A stretch of 64,000 nt of DNA from Sulfurospirillum sp. UCH001. Its GTDB lineage: Bacteria > Campylobacterota > Campylobacteria > Campylobacterales > Sulfurospirillaceae. Made by a program: the position numbers and the translations under genes. The stretch lies in NCBI RefSeq assembly GCF_001548035.1, contig NZ_AP014723.1, forward strand, positions 2,108,001 to 2,172,000, written 5' to 3'. The notes beneath the pieces were generated by a model, which made no database searches, had not been told where the DNA came from, and saw only the letters and a program-made list of their open reading frames with translations. Shown in pieces: positions 34,913 through 42,889 of this stretch (position 1 is the stretch's first letter; every line of letters begins with the position of its first letter).

Positions 34913-37257
34913 ATCTGCTCCTCTCTTCCACACAGCTCAACATAAGGACAGACACGACAATGTTTTATCTCATCACACAGTTCATAACCATTAATCGGTT
35001 TTGATAACTCTTGCAATTTCATAGCTAAAAGTGCTTTTTTCTCTTCCAAAAAATTCTCTTCGATCAAAACGCCCTCTTTTAGGTCGTAATAGTACACACC
35101 CTTCACACGTCCTAACGTATTTGCAATCAATGCGTAAAAGGCTAATTGAAAATCAACGGTACTCTCCAGTGTGCGCTCACTTGTTGTTGGTACTTTCCCA
35201 CTTTTATAATCAATAACGAACAGTTCACCCTCTTTTTCATCAATGCGGTCCATTTGCCCTTCTAGCATAAATCCTTCATACGCAACTTTGTGTACAAACT
35301 CTTTTTTAGTGACACGGAAACCTTCTTCATATCGTGCGACTTCATTATGTATAAAAGGCTTTAGCTTTTGAAGCCACACATCGACAAAATAGCCCCATAC
35401 TTCATGCTTGTTTTGCTCTTTTAACAACATTTCGATTTTCGCAGAGAGCTTTTTTTCTTCCCTTAGAGCTTCATCACATATTGCATCTTCCAATACTTTG
35501 TGTAATGCTACTCCAATGGTTTGCTCATCAATCGTATTGCTTGGCATTTTTGCATCTTTCAGTCTTGCAATGTAGCGAAAGTAAAACTGGCGCTTACAAC
35601 TTAAAAGTGTTTTTAACTTTGTAGCAGAGAGTGGAAATGCTTTGAGATCATAGGGTGCATCAATAAATGCTTGCGAGAAGATGCTTATGGATGGCATAAC
35701 ATCAAATAAAAGAGGCTGTAACACTTTTTCATCTGCCATCATGGTGGTATTAAATCCTAATTCATCTAAAAAACGTGAAGGCATACTGGTCTCATTTTTC
35801 ACAAACGCAATGGCGATTTTTTGAGCCTTAGAGAAAAGTTGGTGGTAATAATAACGCTGCAAATTTTCACGATCTCTTTTCGTTGGAAGCCCCGCTTGTG
35901 CACGTACGGCAGATGAAAGAAAAAGGTCTTTTTGAGAACGTTTAGGCACAAACTCATCATTAAAATCAACAACAATGACCCCTTTATACACCACACCTCT
36001 GGTTTCAAGCACTCCTAAAACAGTTACTTTCCCACCTCTAACATCATCTTGACTCATCGCTGCAAGACGATTGAGGAACAGTTTTACAACCTGTTCAAAA
36101 CGAAGCGCAGGAGCGTGTTTTAAAAAATGGGTAAATGCAAAAAAAGCCTCTTGAAAAAGAGAGTTTTGCTGCTCTTTGACATCGCATGCAAGCAATGTCC
36201 CAAAAAATTCCATAGCCCTTTCACAAGGAATTTTTTGATGCCACAGCTCTTTACATACTGCTATCATTTCAGGCTCTATTTTTAGACGAGTAAGGCGAAG
36301 ATGGTCTTCGATCTCGTCATTGCGCATTGCCTTTTCAAGGGCAATGAGTCTTTGATAAAACGAGCTCTGTTTGAGACTGATACCCATCGCAAAGTTGAGA
36401 TTGTGCCATATATCAAAAGGACGAAGAACTTCTGAGAATCGTTCATCTGGTAAAATAACCACAATCTCTTCTGGACTTAGCCCCTCCTCAACAAACTGTG
36501 CAATAGTACTTTGCACATAACTCATTTGTGCAAGACGTGATGAAAAACCATAAACATGCGCATCATGTTTTATACTATTTTGAGGTGTTACCTCTAAAAT
36601 TTCTTTGGTTGAAAAATTGATTTCATACGCGTTGTTTTGTTCTAAATGAATTCCAAGATCAGCAAACAGTAAGACCATTTTTTGGTTATACGCACTGATT
36701 GTAACCTTAATATGTAAAGGAATCAGCTCCGCTATTTTTGTTAAAAGTTCCACTTCAAAACGGCTCAAAAATCCTTCTAAATGAAGGCGAACTGCGCCTA
36801 ATGAGCGGATATACGCACTATTGAGTTCATAAAGCTCTGGAAGAGTGATACGATCATACAATGCCTGCTTAGATAAAAGAGCCTTATAGTGTTTTAAAAG
36901 CGTTTGCAAAACCTCTAAGTGCTCGGCATAGTGTTCATACGTATCAACACACATGAGCGTTTCAAGTGCCACTTTTTCATGGCTAAGTTCTTCAAAAAAT
37001 CGAAAAAGATAGGTAGAATTTTTTAAAAACGTGAAAAACTCACGCTCGATATAAAGAAGTTCAAATTTGGTAAAGCGTGAAGCTTCTTGCATAAGAAGGA
37101 CCCTCATGTCTTCATCGACTAAAGAGTGGTGAGGAACAAGAAGCGCTTTTTGTTCCAGTTCTGCAATCGTAATTGCCTTTGGAAGAAGCGTATTGGCGTC
37201 ACTAAAGGTTTCATAAAAAGAACGCACTGCACGACTGGTTGCAAAAACTTCTAACAT
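34909..37257 (-). CDS. addB: AddB-like PD-(D/E)XK nuclease subunit
   Basis: A 782-aa partner of AddA. The N-terminal two-thirds resembles an inactive helicase-like region. The C-terminal nuclease reads MLEGQMDRIDEKEGELFVIDYKSGKV. Four cysteines fit an AddB-type [4Fe-4S] staple: one in LLSCKRQFYFRYIARLKDA and three in HCRVCPYVELCG at the end. Together AddAB resect DNA ends and load RecA. A -10 TATAAT lies about 30 bases before the ATG (37285-37290), and GAGGAAAA serves as ribosome binding site. AddB and AddA are unlinked in Helicobacter pylori but overlap here. Confidence 0.85.
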   Translation of the reverse strand: MLEVFATSRAVRSFYETFSDANTLLPKAITIAELEQKALLVPHHSLVDEDMRVLLMQEASRFTKFELLYIEREFFTFLKNSTYLFRFFEELSHEKVALETLMCVDTYEHYAEHLEVLQTLLKHYKALLSKQALYDRITLPELYELNSAYIRSLGAVRLHLEGFLSRFEVELLTKIAELIPLHIKVTISAYNQKMVLLFADLGIHLEQNNAYEINFSTKEILEVTPQNSIKHDAHVYGFSSRLAQMSYVQSTIAQFVEEGLSPEEIVVILPDERFSEVLRPFDIWHNLNFAMGISLKQSSFYQRLIALEKAMRNDEIEDHLRLTRLKIEPEMIAVCKELWHQKIPCERAMEFFGTLLACDVKEQQNSLFQEAFFAFTHFLKHAPALRFEQVVKLFLNRLAAMSQDDVRGGKVTVLGVLETRGVVYKGVIVVDFNDEFVPKRSQKDLFLSSAVRAQAGLPTKRDRENLQRYYYHQLFSKAQKIAIAFVKNETSMPSRFLDELGFNTTMMADEKVLQPLLFDVMPSISIFSQAFIDAPYDLKAFPLSATKLKTLLSCKRQFYFRYIARLKDAKMPSNTIDEQTIGVALHKVLEDAICDEALREEKKLSAKIEMLLKEQNKHEVWGYFVDVWLQKLKPFIHNEVARYEEGFRVTKKEFVHKVAYEGFMLEGQMDRIDEKEGELFVIDYKSGKVPTTSERTLESTVDFQLAFYALIANTLGRVKGVYYYDLKEGVLIEENFLEEKKALLAMKLQELSKPINGYELCDEIKHCRVCPYVELCGREEQI

Positions 37258-37332
37258 TTTTCCTCATTTTTGTTTAATAGATATATTATAACAAAGCAAA
37301 GATTTGAGAAGGTTTTTTATATCAGAAGGAAA

Positions 37333-37364
37333 TGCGGCAAGACCACACAACCTGTCTTACCGCA
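37333..37364 (-). terminator. Hairpin after the cbb3-oxidase operon
   Basis: Arms 37333-37343 and 37354-37364 pair over 11 positions with one mismatch, about 25 bases beyond the FixH stop. The minus-strand 3' flank is TTTCCTTCT, a modest T tract. Confidence 0.65.
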
Positions 37365-37388
37365 CGTTATTAAGGGAGAAAGGGGAAT

Positions 37389-37883
37389 CTATTGTGCTGC
37401 GTAGGCTTCGTTTTTATGATAACCTTTAAATTCGCCAAGGTCTATTTTGCTAAGAATTTGCCAACGACCTGGTTTATTAATCTCAAAAGGTCCAAACGTA
37501 TAATTGCCATTTTCTACATGAGAAGGTTTCAATTGTTTGTTCTCTTTATTGCTATCAGGACGAGAAAGCATAAGCATTACATTCGCATTGTTGACAGGCT
37601 GACCGCTTTTATCCGTAAGATGCAATGTAAGACTATTCTCTCCAATCATAAATTTTTCTGTTGAATACGCAAGATCAAACTTTGCATTAAATTTTTCTTG
37701 AAGCTCAATGATTTCATTGATAGAGTGGTCAACTTTTTGGTATTTCTCCATATAAAAAGTATCCATTTCAACGGGGTTATCCAATGCGATTTTGATGGTA
37801 AAACCGCATGCAACAACACAGCCAAGGATCATTCCGATAACAACATGAGGGTAGTACGTATGTTCGCTTTTTGTTTTAGCCAC
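37389..37883 (-). CDS. FixH-family protein
   Basis: A 164-aa protein with one N-terminal membrane helix (VVIGMILGCVVACGFTIKIALDNP) and a periplasmic beta-rich domain: SLTLHLTDKSGQPVNNANVMLMLSRPD, then ENGNYTFGPFEINKPGRWQIL. FixH/CcoH proteins assist maturation or stability of cbb3 oxidase. The start is GTG within the end of the previous gene (8-base overlap), with AAGGAT upstream. Last gene of the cco cluster, consistent with an oxidase-assembly role. Confidence 0.85.
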   Translation of the reverse strand: MAKTKSEHTYYPHVVIGMILGCVVACGFTIKIALDNPVEMDTFYMEKYQKVDHSINEIIELQEKFNAKFDLAYSTEKFMIGENSLTLHLTDKSGQPVNNANVMLMLSRPDSNKENKQLKPSHVENGNYTFGPFEINKPGRWQILSKIDLGEFKGYHKNEAYAAQ

Positions 37884-38481
37884 GACTTTTTATCCTTCTG
37901 TAAATAATTAATACAATAACAATAGCCATAAAACTATAGAGTAAAACTCGCACTAAATTAATGGTTGTTTTGTTGGCACTACCAATGGCACTTTCTAACT
38001 CTATTTTGCGGTATTGCGCTATCTCCTCGACTAACTCTGCGTATCCGTTCAGGAGCGCTGGGCTCACACCAACTTCTTTTTTCTTAGAGGTCAATAGAGG
38101 AATAATCGTTCCTTTCCAAGGGAGTGGAGAAAGTAATGCTTCTCTATCAAACTCTTTCTCTAATCCAGGAGATGTATAAACATCCACTTTCTGTTCAGCT
38201 TGAAAAAGAGTTAAAAGTGCGTAAGGAGGCGTAAGGTCTTTGGCAAAGTTTTGCTCAAACGCAAGAATGTTTTCATTGCCATTTTTTTTAGCAATTAAGA
38301 TAACTTTGACACCACTTTTAGCAAAAAGTTCTTGTCCCATCTCTTCAATTTTTTGGGCAGTCTTCTCTTCTAAGATGTCATCGTAAACTACAAAATCCTT
38401 GGCAAAAACCAATACGGGAAGCAATGAAATCAAGCAAAGAAGCCATAGCTTCTTTGCTTGTATATGTAATAAGGTTTTCAT
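37876..38481 (-). CDS. TPM-like membrane protein in the cbb3 operon
   Basis: A 201-aa protein with a signal or membrane segment (LWLLCLISLLPVLVFAKDF), a periplasmic domain (VYDDILEEKTAQKIEEMGQELFAKSGVKVILIAKK) resembling the first half of a TPM domain, and a C-terminal helix (LVRVLLYSFMAIVIVLIIY). TPM domains are linked to photosystem or membrane-protein repair in other lineages. I do not know its role here; its place between cco genes and fixH suggests assembly or quality control. The ATG overlaps the stop of the 33-aa peptide (TAATG), which fixes this start. Confidence 0.7.
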   Translation of the reverse strand: MKTLLHIQAKKLWLLCLISLLPVLVFAKDFVVYDDILEEKTAQKIEEMGQELFAKSGVKVILIAKKNGNENILAFEQNFAKDLTPPYALLTLFQAEQKVDVYTSPGLEKEFDREALLSPLPWKGTIIPLLTSKKKEVGVSPALLNGYAELVEEIAQYRKIELESAIGSANKTTINLVRVLLYSFMAIVIVLIIYRRIKSRG

Positions 38482-38582
38482 TAACCGATGAACAAATGGT
38501 GTGGGGTCAATACTGCCCACGCTGTAATTGCAGCTATTAGAACTAATCCAAGAGCGATGATTTTATCCATATTTTCAGCCAT
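38481..38582 (-). CDS. 33-residue single-helix membrane peptide
   Basis: A tiny gene that fills the space between DUF4006 and the TPM-like gene. Its 33 residues start MAENMDKIIA, contain one hydrophobic helix (LGLVLIAAITAWAVLT) and end HHLFIG. The stop TAA overlaps the next ATG (TAATG), and AGGGGTAT lies just before its own start at 38580-38582. It is ten bases after the DUF4006 stop. The dense coupling and the helix make a real small protein likely. It could be a small cbb3-associated subunit; this is inference from context. Confidence 0.65.
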   Translation of the reverse strand: MAENMDKIIALGLVLIAAITAWAVLTPHHLFIG

Positions 38583-38592
38583 TCTATACCCC

Positions 38593-38805
38593 TTATTTCA
38601 CTAAAGCTTTTTGATTCGCATTTGCAGCATCTTTCATTTGAAGTGCTTGCGGATCATTAATCTTATAAGGTTTATCAGCAACTGCTTGTTGTGCTTTTAA
38701 TCCAAAGAATGTAAGTACTCCAAGGATAGAAAGCAACAAGACTGTTGCAATCAACATTCCTGTAATGCCATTAAGTGCGAATACGTTTCTATTTGTATTT
38801 TCCAT
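38593..38805 (-). CDS. DUF4006 small membrane protein
   Basis: A 70-aa protein with an N-terminal NVFALNGITGMLIATVLLLSILGVLTFFGLKAQQ helix and a polar tail (KPYKINDPQALQMKD), matching DUF4006, a family I know from Campylobacterota next to ccoP. The ATG at 38803-38805 follows AAGGATTT; an in-frame TTG two codons earlier is less likely. Ten bases downstream of ccoP. Function unknown, probably an accessory of cbb3 oxidase. Confidence 0.85.
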   Translation of the reverse strand: MENTNRNVFALNGITGMLIATVLLLSILGVLTFFGLKAQQAVADKPYKINDPQALQMKDAANANQKALVK

Positions 38806-38815
38806 TGACAAATCC

Positions 38816-39664
38816 TTATTTCGCTAAAGAGCTGACATAAGTGCCAACCGCTGTTTTTTGAACATTGGTTAAACGTCCATCATTAAATTTAGGCATGTTA
38901 CCAATCATTCCTTTTTTGCCCGTTCCTAGAACATTGACAACAAATTTTGCATCGCCATAAACACTTAAGTCAGGAGCACTACCCGCCATACCTTTACCGT
39001 CTTCGCCATGACATGCAGCACATGTTGCCCAAAGTGCTTTACCCGTCTCAACAAGCGTTGGGTTTTTGCTCTTTTTAACAACAGATATTTCTTGCATAAC
39101 ATACGCTGCAACAGCTTTTGCGCTATCCGCATCAAGTAATCCAGCAGGCATTTCGCCAAGAGGATAGTCAGCGCCTTTTGAGCCATTTAAAATAGCTGCA
39201 ACGATAGCTTCTTCGTTACCCCATTTTGAAAGGTTAAGCGCTTTTCCGTTCATACCATCACCAGTAACACCATGACATGGAGCACATTGAACAAGGAACA
39301 CGCCCTCACCCATTGCCATTAATGTTGATTTGTCTGGATTTGCGAATTTGCTCTCAAATTTTGTATTGTAACTTTTTACTTCTTGATTGTACTCACCGAG
39401 CTGTGAATAACTTGCAAGAGGATACCCTGCAAGAAAATACCATGCCGCCCATGCAATCGTTCCAAGAAATGAAAGTGCCCAACCAATAGGAAGAGCATTT
39501 TTATATTCACCAATACCATCCCAGTTCTCTTTTGCTAATTCTCCACTCGCTTTGTCGGTTTTCATTTGTTTCATATACTTACCAACAACAAAAAACGTGA
39601 GAATTAAAATTGCTGCTGCGCCAAGCAATGATAACGCGTTTACATTGTCATTCAGCCAATTCAT
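38816..39664 (-). CDS. ccoP: cbb3-type cytochrome c oxidase subunit III (diheme)
   Basis: A 282-aa membrane-anchored cytochrome c that feeds electrons into the oxidase. It has an N-terminal CcoP helix, a second helix (WALSFLGTIAWAAWYFLAGYP), then two cytochrome c domains with CAPCH at 127-131 and CAACH at 215-219, and Met ligands in GEMPAG and GNMPKF. GAGGAGC precedes the ATG. Fourth in the ccoNOQP order and translationally close to ccoQ. Confidence 0.97.
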   Translation of the reverse strand: MNWLNDNVNALSLLGAAAILILTFFVVGKYMKQMKTDKASGELAKENWDGIGEYKNALPIGWALSFLGTIAWAAWYFLAGYPLASYSQLGEYNQEVKSYNTKFESKFANPDKSTLMAMGEGVFLVQCAPCHGVTGDGMNGKALNLSKWGNEEAIVAAILNGSKGADYPLGEMPAGLLDADSAKAVAAYVMQEISVVKKSKNPTLVETGKALWATCAACHGEDGKGMAGSAPDLSVYGDAKFVVNVLGTGKKGMIGNMPKFNDGRLTNVQKTAVGTYVSSLAK

Positions 39665-39677
39665 TTATCGCTCCTCT

Positions 39678-39887
39678 TTATTCTTTCTCTTTGTTTGATG
39701 GAGTACGGGTCTCAATTGGAGCATCATCAATATTATCGTGTAATGCTATATTGCCATACTGCTCATAGTTGCGTGTACCTTTTTTTTCAGCCCTGTAAAG
39801 ATGGTACAAATAACTGTACATAACAATCACTAAAAAAACTGTTGCTGCCACATAAGCATACGCTTGAATCTCTCTAATTGTGTCCAT
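39678..39887 (-). CDS. ccoQ: cbb3 oxidase small subunit CcoQ
   Basis: A 69-aa subunit with one membrane helix (AYAYVAATVFLVIVMYSYLYHLYRAEK) and a charged tail, as CcoQ should have. The ATG at 39885-39887 is preferred; an in-frame GTG five codons upstream nearly abuts ccoO. CcoQ stabilises the binding of CcoP to the core CcoNO complex. Confidence 0.9.
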   Translation of the reverse strand: MDTIREIQAYAYVAATVFLVIVMYSYLYHLYRAEKKGTRNYEQYGNIALHDNIDDAPIETRTPSNKEKE

Positions 39888-39903
39888 ACTCACCGTTAAC
39901 ACC

Positions 39904-40569
39904 TTACTTTAAGCTATTGAGATAAGCAATTAATGCAACAATCTCTTTAATCTCACCGCGCTTAAATGCCTCTTTTACCTCTTGGCTCTTCATATCTGCA
40001 ACAATAGCAGCTGCTTGTTCCATTGCAACTTTTTTTGCTTCTTCATGTGTACCAAGTTTTGGCATATCTGGTTGATCATAAGGCGCATTAAACACTTTTT
40101 TTACAGTCAATGCTTCTGCATATGCTGTATCAATGTCGGCTGTATTTTTAAACATATGTTTGTACGCTGGCATAATAGAACCTGGTACTACGCTTACTGG
40201 ATCTAGCATATGATATTCATGCCAGTCGCTTGTTCTATAGTTACCAACTCTCATTAAGTCTGGTCCTGTTCTTTTTGAACCCCAGAGGAATGGTCTATCA
40301 TAAGCATACTCACCACTTAAAGAATACATACCGTAACGGTCTGTCTCAGATTTGAATGGACGAATAAGTTGTGAATGACATGCATTACAGCTGTCTTTGA
40401 TATAGACTTGACGACCTGCTAACTCAAGCACTGTGTAAGGTTTTGTTCCTACAACGGGACGTGCTGTTTCCATGAAGTCAGGTAAAATTGTTACAACACC
40501 TGCATACGCAATAACTAAAAATACACCTACCGCAAAAAAGAATGGGTTTCTCTCTAACCAATGAAACAT
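39904..40569 (-). CDS. ccoO: cbb3-type cytochrome c oxidase subunit II (monoheme)
   Basis: A 221-aa membrane-anchored cytochrome c with heme motif CNACH at 61-65, followed by SQLIRPFKSETDRYG and the conserved GSKRTGPDLMRVG. One N-terminal helix (FFFAVGVFLVIAYAGVVTI). The Met ligand is in GSIMPAYKHM. GGAGGAT before the ATG. It hands electrons from CcoP to the catalytic subunit. Confidence 0.97.
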   Translation of the reverse strand: MFHWLERNPFFFAVGVFLVIAYAGVVTILPDFMETARPVVGTKPYTVLELAGRQVYIKDSCNACHSQLIRPFKSETDRYGMYSLSGEYAYDRPFLWGSKRTGPDLMRVGNYRTSDWHEYHMLDPVSVVPGSIMPAYKHMFKNTADIDTAYAEALTVKKVFNAPYDQPDMPKLGTHEEAKKVAMEQAAAIVADMKSQEVKEAFKRGEIKEIVALIAYLNSLK

Positions 40570-40584
40570 AATCCTATCCTCCTT

Positions 40585-42051
40585 TTACGCTGCCATAGGT
40601 GAAGCATTTTGAGGCTCAGACTCAATTGCTTTACTTGCAGTCATTGTTTTATACATATTGTAAGTGAACATGAAGAAACCGATTAGGTACAATAAACCAC
40701 CTGTTGCACGAATCGCATAGTATGGGATAAGAACTGTTACCGTATCGATAAATGAGTACGCTAGGTTACCAAATTGGTCTGTTGCTCTCCACATCATACC
40801 TTGAGTGATACCCGCAATCCACATACTTGAGAAGTACAAGACGATACCCGTTGTTTGAATCCAGAATTGTGCTTCGATCAATTTTTTACTATAGATTTCA
40901 CGTTTAAACATACGAGGAGCCATGTGGAACAATGCTGCCATAGTCATAAAGCCTACCCAGCCTAATGTACCATCATGAACGTGTCCAGGAATCCAGTCTG
41001 TAAAGTGCGCAAGAGCATTAACAGATTTGATAGATAAGATTGGACCTTCAAGGGTACTGAACATATAGAATGTTGAAGCAAAAATCATCAATTTAACCAA
41101 CGGATTCTCTTTGAGTTGACCCCATTGTCCTTTCATCGTAAGCAAGATGTTAATCGCACTACCCCATGATGGAAGAATCAAGATAATTGAGAAAATAGAA
41201 CCCATTGTTTGAACCCAGTCAGGCACTGTAGAGTAGATAAGGTGGTGTCCACCTGCCCAAAGGTAAACGAACATTAGACCCCAGAAAGAGAGGAGTGAAA
41301 GTTTATAAGAGTAAACTGCTTGACCAGATTCTTTTGGTAAGAAGTAATAGATCATCGCAATAATAGGCACTGTGAAAACAAATGCCACCGCGTTGTGACC
41401 GTACCACCATTGAACCATAGCATCATTTGTTCCTGCATACATAGATACAGAGTGATACCACTTTCCAGTTCCTGCAATAAAGTAGGTTGGGACTTCCATA
41501 TTGTTGAATAGATACAACATAGCAACACCCAAAAAGGTTGCAATAAAATACCACATAGAGATATAGAGTGTTTTTTCACGTCTGATACCAATGAGACCAA
41601 AAATACTAAAACCCCAAAGTACCCAAACGACAACAACAAGAATGTCCAAAGGCCACTCAAGCTCTGCATACTCTTTAGAAGTACCAATACCCATAAAAAG
41701 GGTAACAACAGCAATTGTCATTAGAATCATGTAAAGCCAAAAATGAAGCTTTCCAACGATCATTAAAAACGGTGACTCTGCCATCGAAACCTTGAGTACT
41801 CTTTGCCCAATATAGTACCATGCTGCAAAGATTCCGCTCAGTAAGAATCCAAAAATTACTCCTGATGTGTGTAATGGTCTTAAACGACTGTAAGTACCAT
41901 ATTCACCCGCCAAGTAATTCAACTCAGGGAAAGCCATTTGATAGGCGATAACCACACCTATTAACATACCAACGATTCCAAAAAGGATCGCTGCGTAGGT
42001 AAAACATTTGGCTACTGAATAGTCATAGTTCAATGCATCTCTAGCCTGCAT
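40585..42051 (-). CDS. ccoN: cbb3-type cytochrome c oxidase subunit I (catalytic)
   Basis: A 488-aa heme-copper oxidase catalytic subunit that reduces O2 with high affinity and pumps protons. Visible ligands: HTSGVIFGF (low-spin heme His), WWYGHNAVAFVFT (Cu-B His), GGHHLIYSTVPDW (Cu-B His pair) and PGHVHDGTLGWVGF (heme His pair). The ATG at 42049-42051 follows GGAGGAATTG; an in-frame TTG just upstream lies within that site. First gene of the operon. TATAAT on the minus strand at 42104-42109 is the likely -10. Confidence 0.98.
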   Translation of the reverse strand: MQARDALNYDYSVAKCFTYAAILFGIVGMLIGVVIAYQMAFPELNYLAGEYGTYSRLRPLHTSGVIFGFLLSGIFAAWYYIGQRVLKVSMAESPFLMIVGKLHFWLYMILMTIAVVTLFMGIGTSKEYAELEWPLDILVVVVWVLWGFSIFGLIGIRREKTLYISMWYFIATFLGVAMLYLFNNMEVPTYFIAGTGKWYHSVSMYAGTNDAMVQWWYGHNAVAFVFTVPIIAMIYYFLPKESGQAVYSYKLSLLSFWGLMFVYLWAGGHHLIYSTVPDWVQTMGSIFSIILILPSWGSAINILLTMKGQWGQLKENPLVKLMIFASTFYMFSTLEGPILSIKSVNALAHFTDWIPGHVHDGTLGWVGFMTMAALFHMAPRMFKREIYSKKLIEAQFWIQTTGIVLYFSSMWIAGITQGMMWRATDQFGNLAYSFIDTVTVLIPYYAIRATGGLLYLIGFFMFTYNMYKTMTASKAIESEPQNASPMAA

Positions 42052-42103
42052 CAATTCCTCCTACTTGTGTTTTTATGTCACAAAAATATCACATAATGCA
42101 AGA

Positions 42104-42109
42104 ATTATA
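42104..42109 (-). promoter_or_regulatory. -10 box of the cbb3 operon
   Basis: TATAAT on the minus strand, 52 bases upstream of the ccoN ATG, giving a leader of about 45 bases. No clear FNR-type TTGAT-N4-ATCAA site is visible beside it. Confidence 0.55.
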
Positions 42110-42193
42110 GTGCAGCAAATCTACAACGAAGCTTAAGAAGATTAAATTTGTGTTAAATAAAAAAGTTAAGAAAAAATTAAAAAAGGAGGAGAA

Positions 42194-42221
42194 ACAAGAA
42201 CGATGAAACTATCGTTCTTGT
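42194..42221 (-). terminator. Terminator hairpin overlapping the response-regulator stop
   Basis: A perfect 11-bp stem (42194-42204/42211-42221) with a 6-base loop. The stop TAG of the response-regulator gene is 42209-42211, at the loop edge. The minus-strand flank reads TTCTCCTCCTTTTTTAATTTTTT, a discontinuous T tract, and the structure separates this operon from ccoN. Confidence 0.75.
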
Positions 42222-42889
42222 GTGTTAATTTTGTAGCCAAGACCTGGAATATTCTTGATAAATTCTTTATCCGTTTTTTCGCGCACACGCTTAATAAAGG
42301 TTCGTATGGCTGAATCTGTTACTTTTTTGTTTGTCCAAACATACTTTTTAATCTCTTCATGAAGTACAAATACACCAAGATTTTTTACCAAGATTGAGAT
42401 AAAAAGTAACTCTTTTTTTGTCAAGAAAATTGTTTTACCCTCTTTGACAAGAACTCTTCGGCTTTTATCAAACTGGTACCCAAAACCAAGATCCACAATG
42501 TCACTTTGATCTAACATCTCTTTTGAAACCAATTTCAATGTTTTAAGAAGTTCATCCGGATCAATAGGTTTAATAAGGTATTTATCGATACCAACATCAA
42601 TAGCCTCTAGTAATCTCTCTTTTTCGCTGAATGCACTTAAAATAACAATCGGTGTTTGCTTAGAGATATGTTTAATCTCTTTTGCCATAACCAAACCATC
42701 CATTACAGGCATCATAATATCTGTAATAACGATATCTGGTTTGTATTTTTTAAATTTTTTAAGTCCGTCATCGCCATCACGTGCAACAATAAACTTAGCA
42801 AATTCATCTCCAATTGCACTCTCTAAGGCGCCTCTTAGATCTTCTTCATCTTCAACAAACAAAGCCGTCAACTTAGACAATCCACTCAT
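42209..42889 (-). CDS. Response regulator with winged-helix output (OmpR type)
   Basis: A 226-aa protein: receiver domain (about 1-120) with acidic pair VEDEED, phospho-acceptor Asp57 in DIVITDIMMPVMDG and Lys in YLIKPID, then a winged-helix DNA-binding domain (about 135-225, LTKKELLFISILVKNLGVFVLHEEIKKYVW). Its ATG overlaps the stop of the sensor gene (ATGA). In Campylobacter jejuni I recall the pair in this chromosomal place (Cj1491c/Cj1492c) as BumR/BumS, a butyrate-responsive system; orthology here is inferred from gene order only. Confidence 0.92.
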   Translation of the reverse strand: MSGLSKLTALFVEDEEDLRGALESAIGDEFAKFIVARDGDDGLKKFKKYKPDIVITDIMMPVMDGLVMAKEIKHISKQTPIVILSAFSEKERLLEAIDVGIDKYLIKPIDPDELLKTLKLVSKEMLDQSDIVDLGFGYQFDKSRRVLVKEGKTIFLTKKELLFISILVKNLGVFVLHEEIKKYVWTNKKVTDSAIRTFIKRVREKTDKEFIKNIPGLGYKINTQER

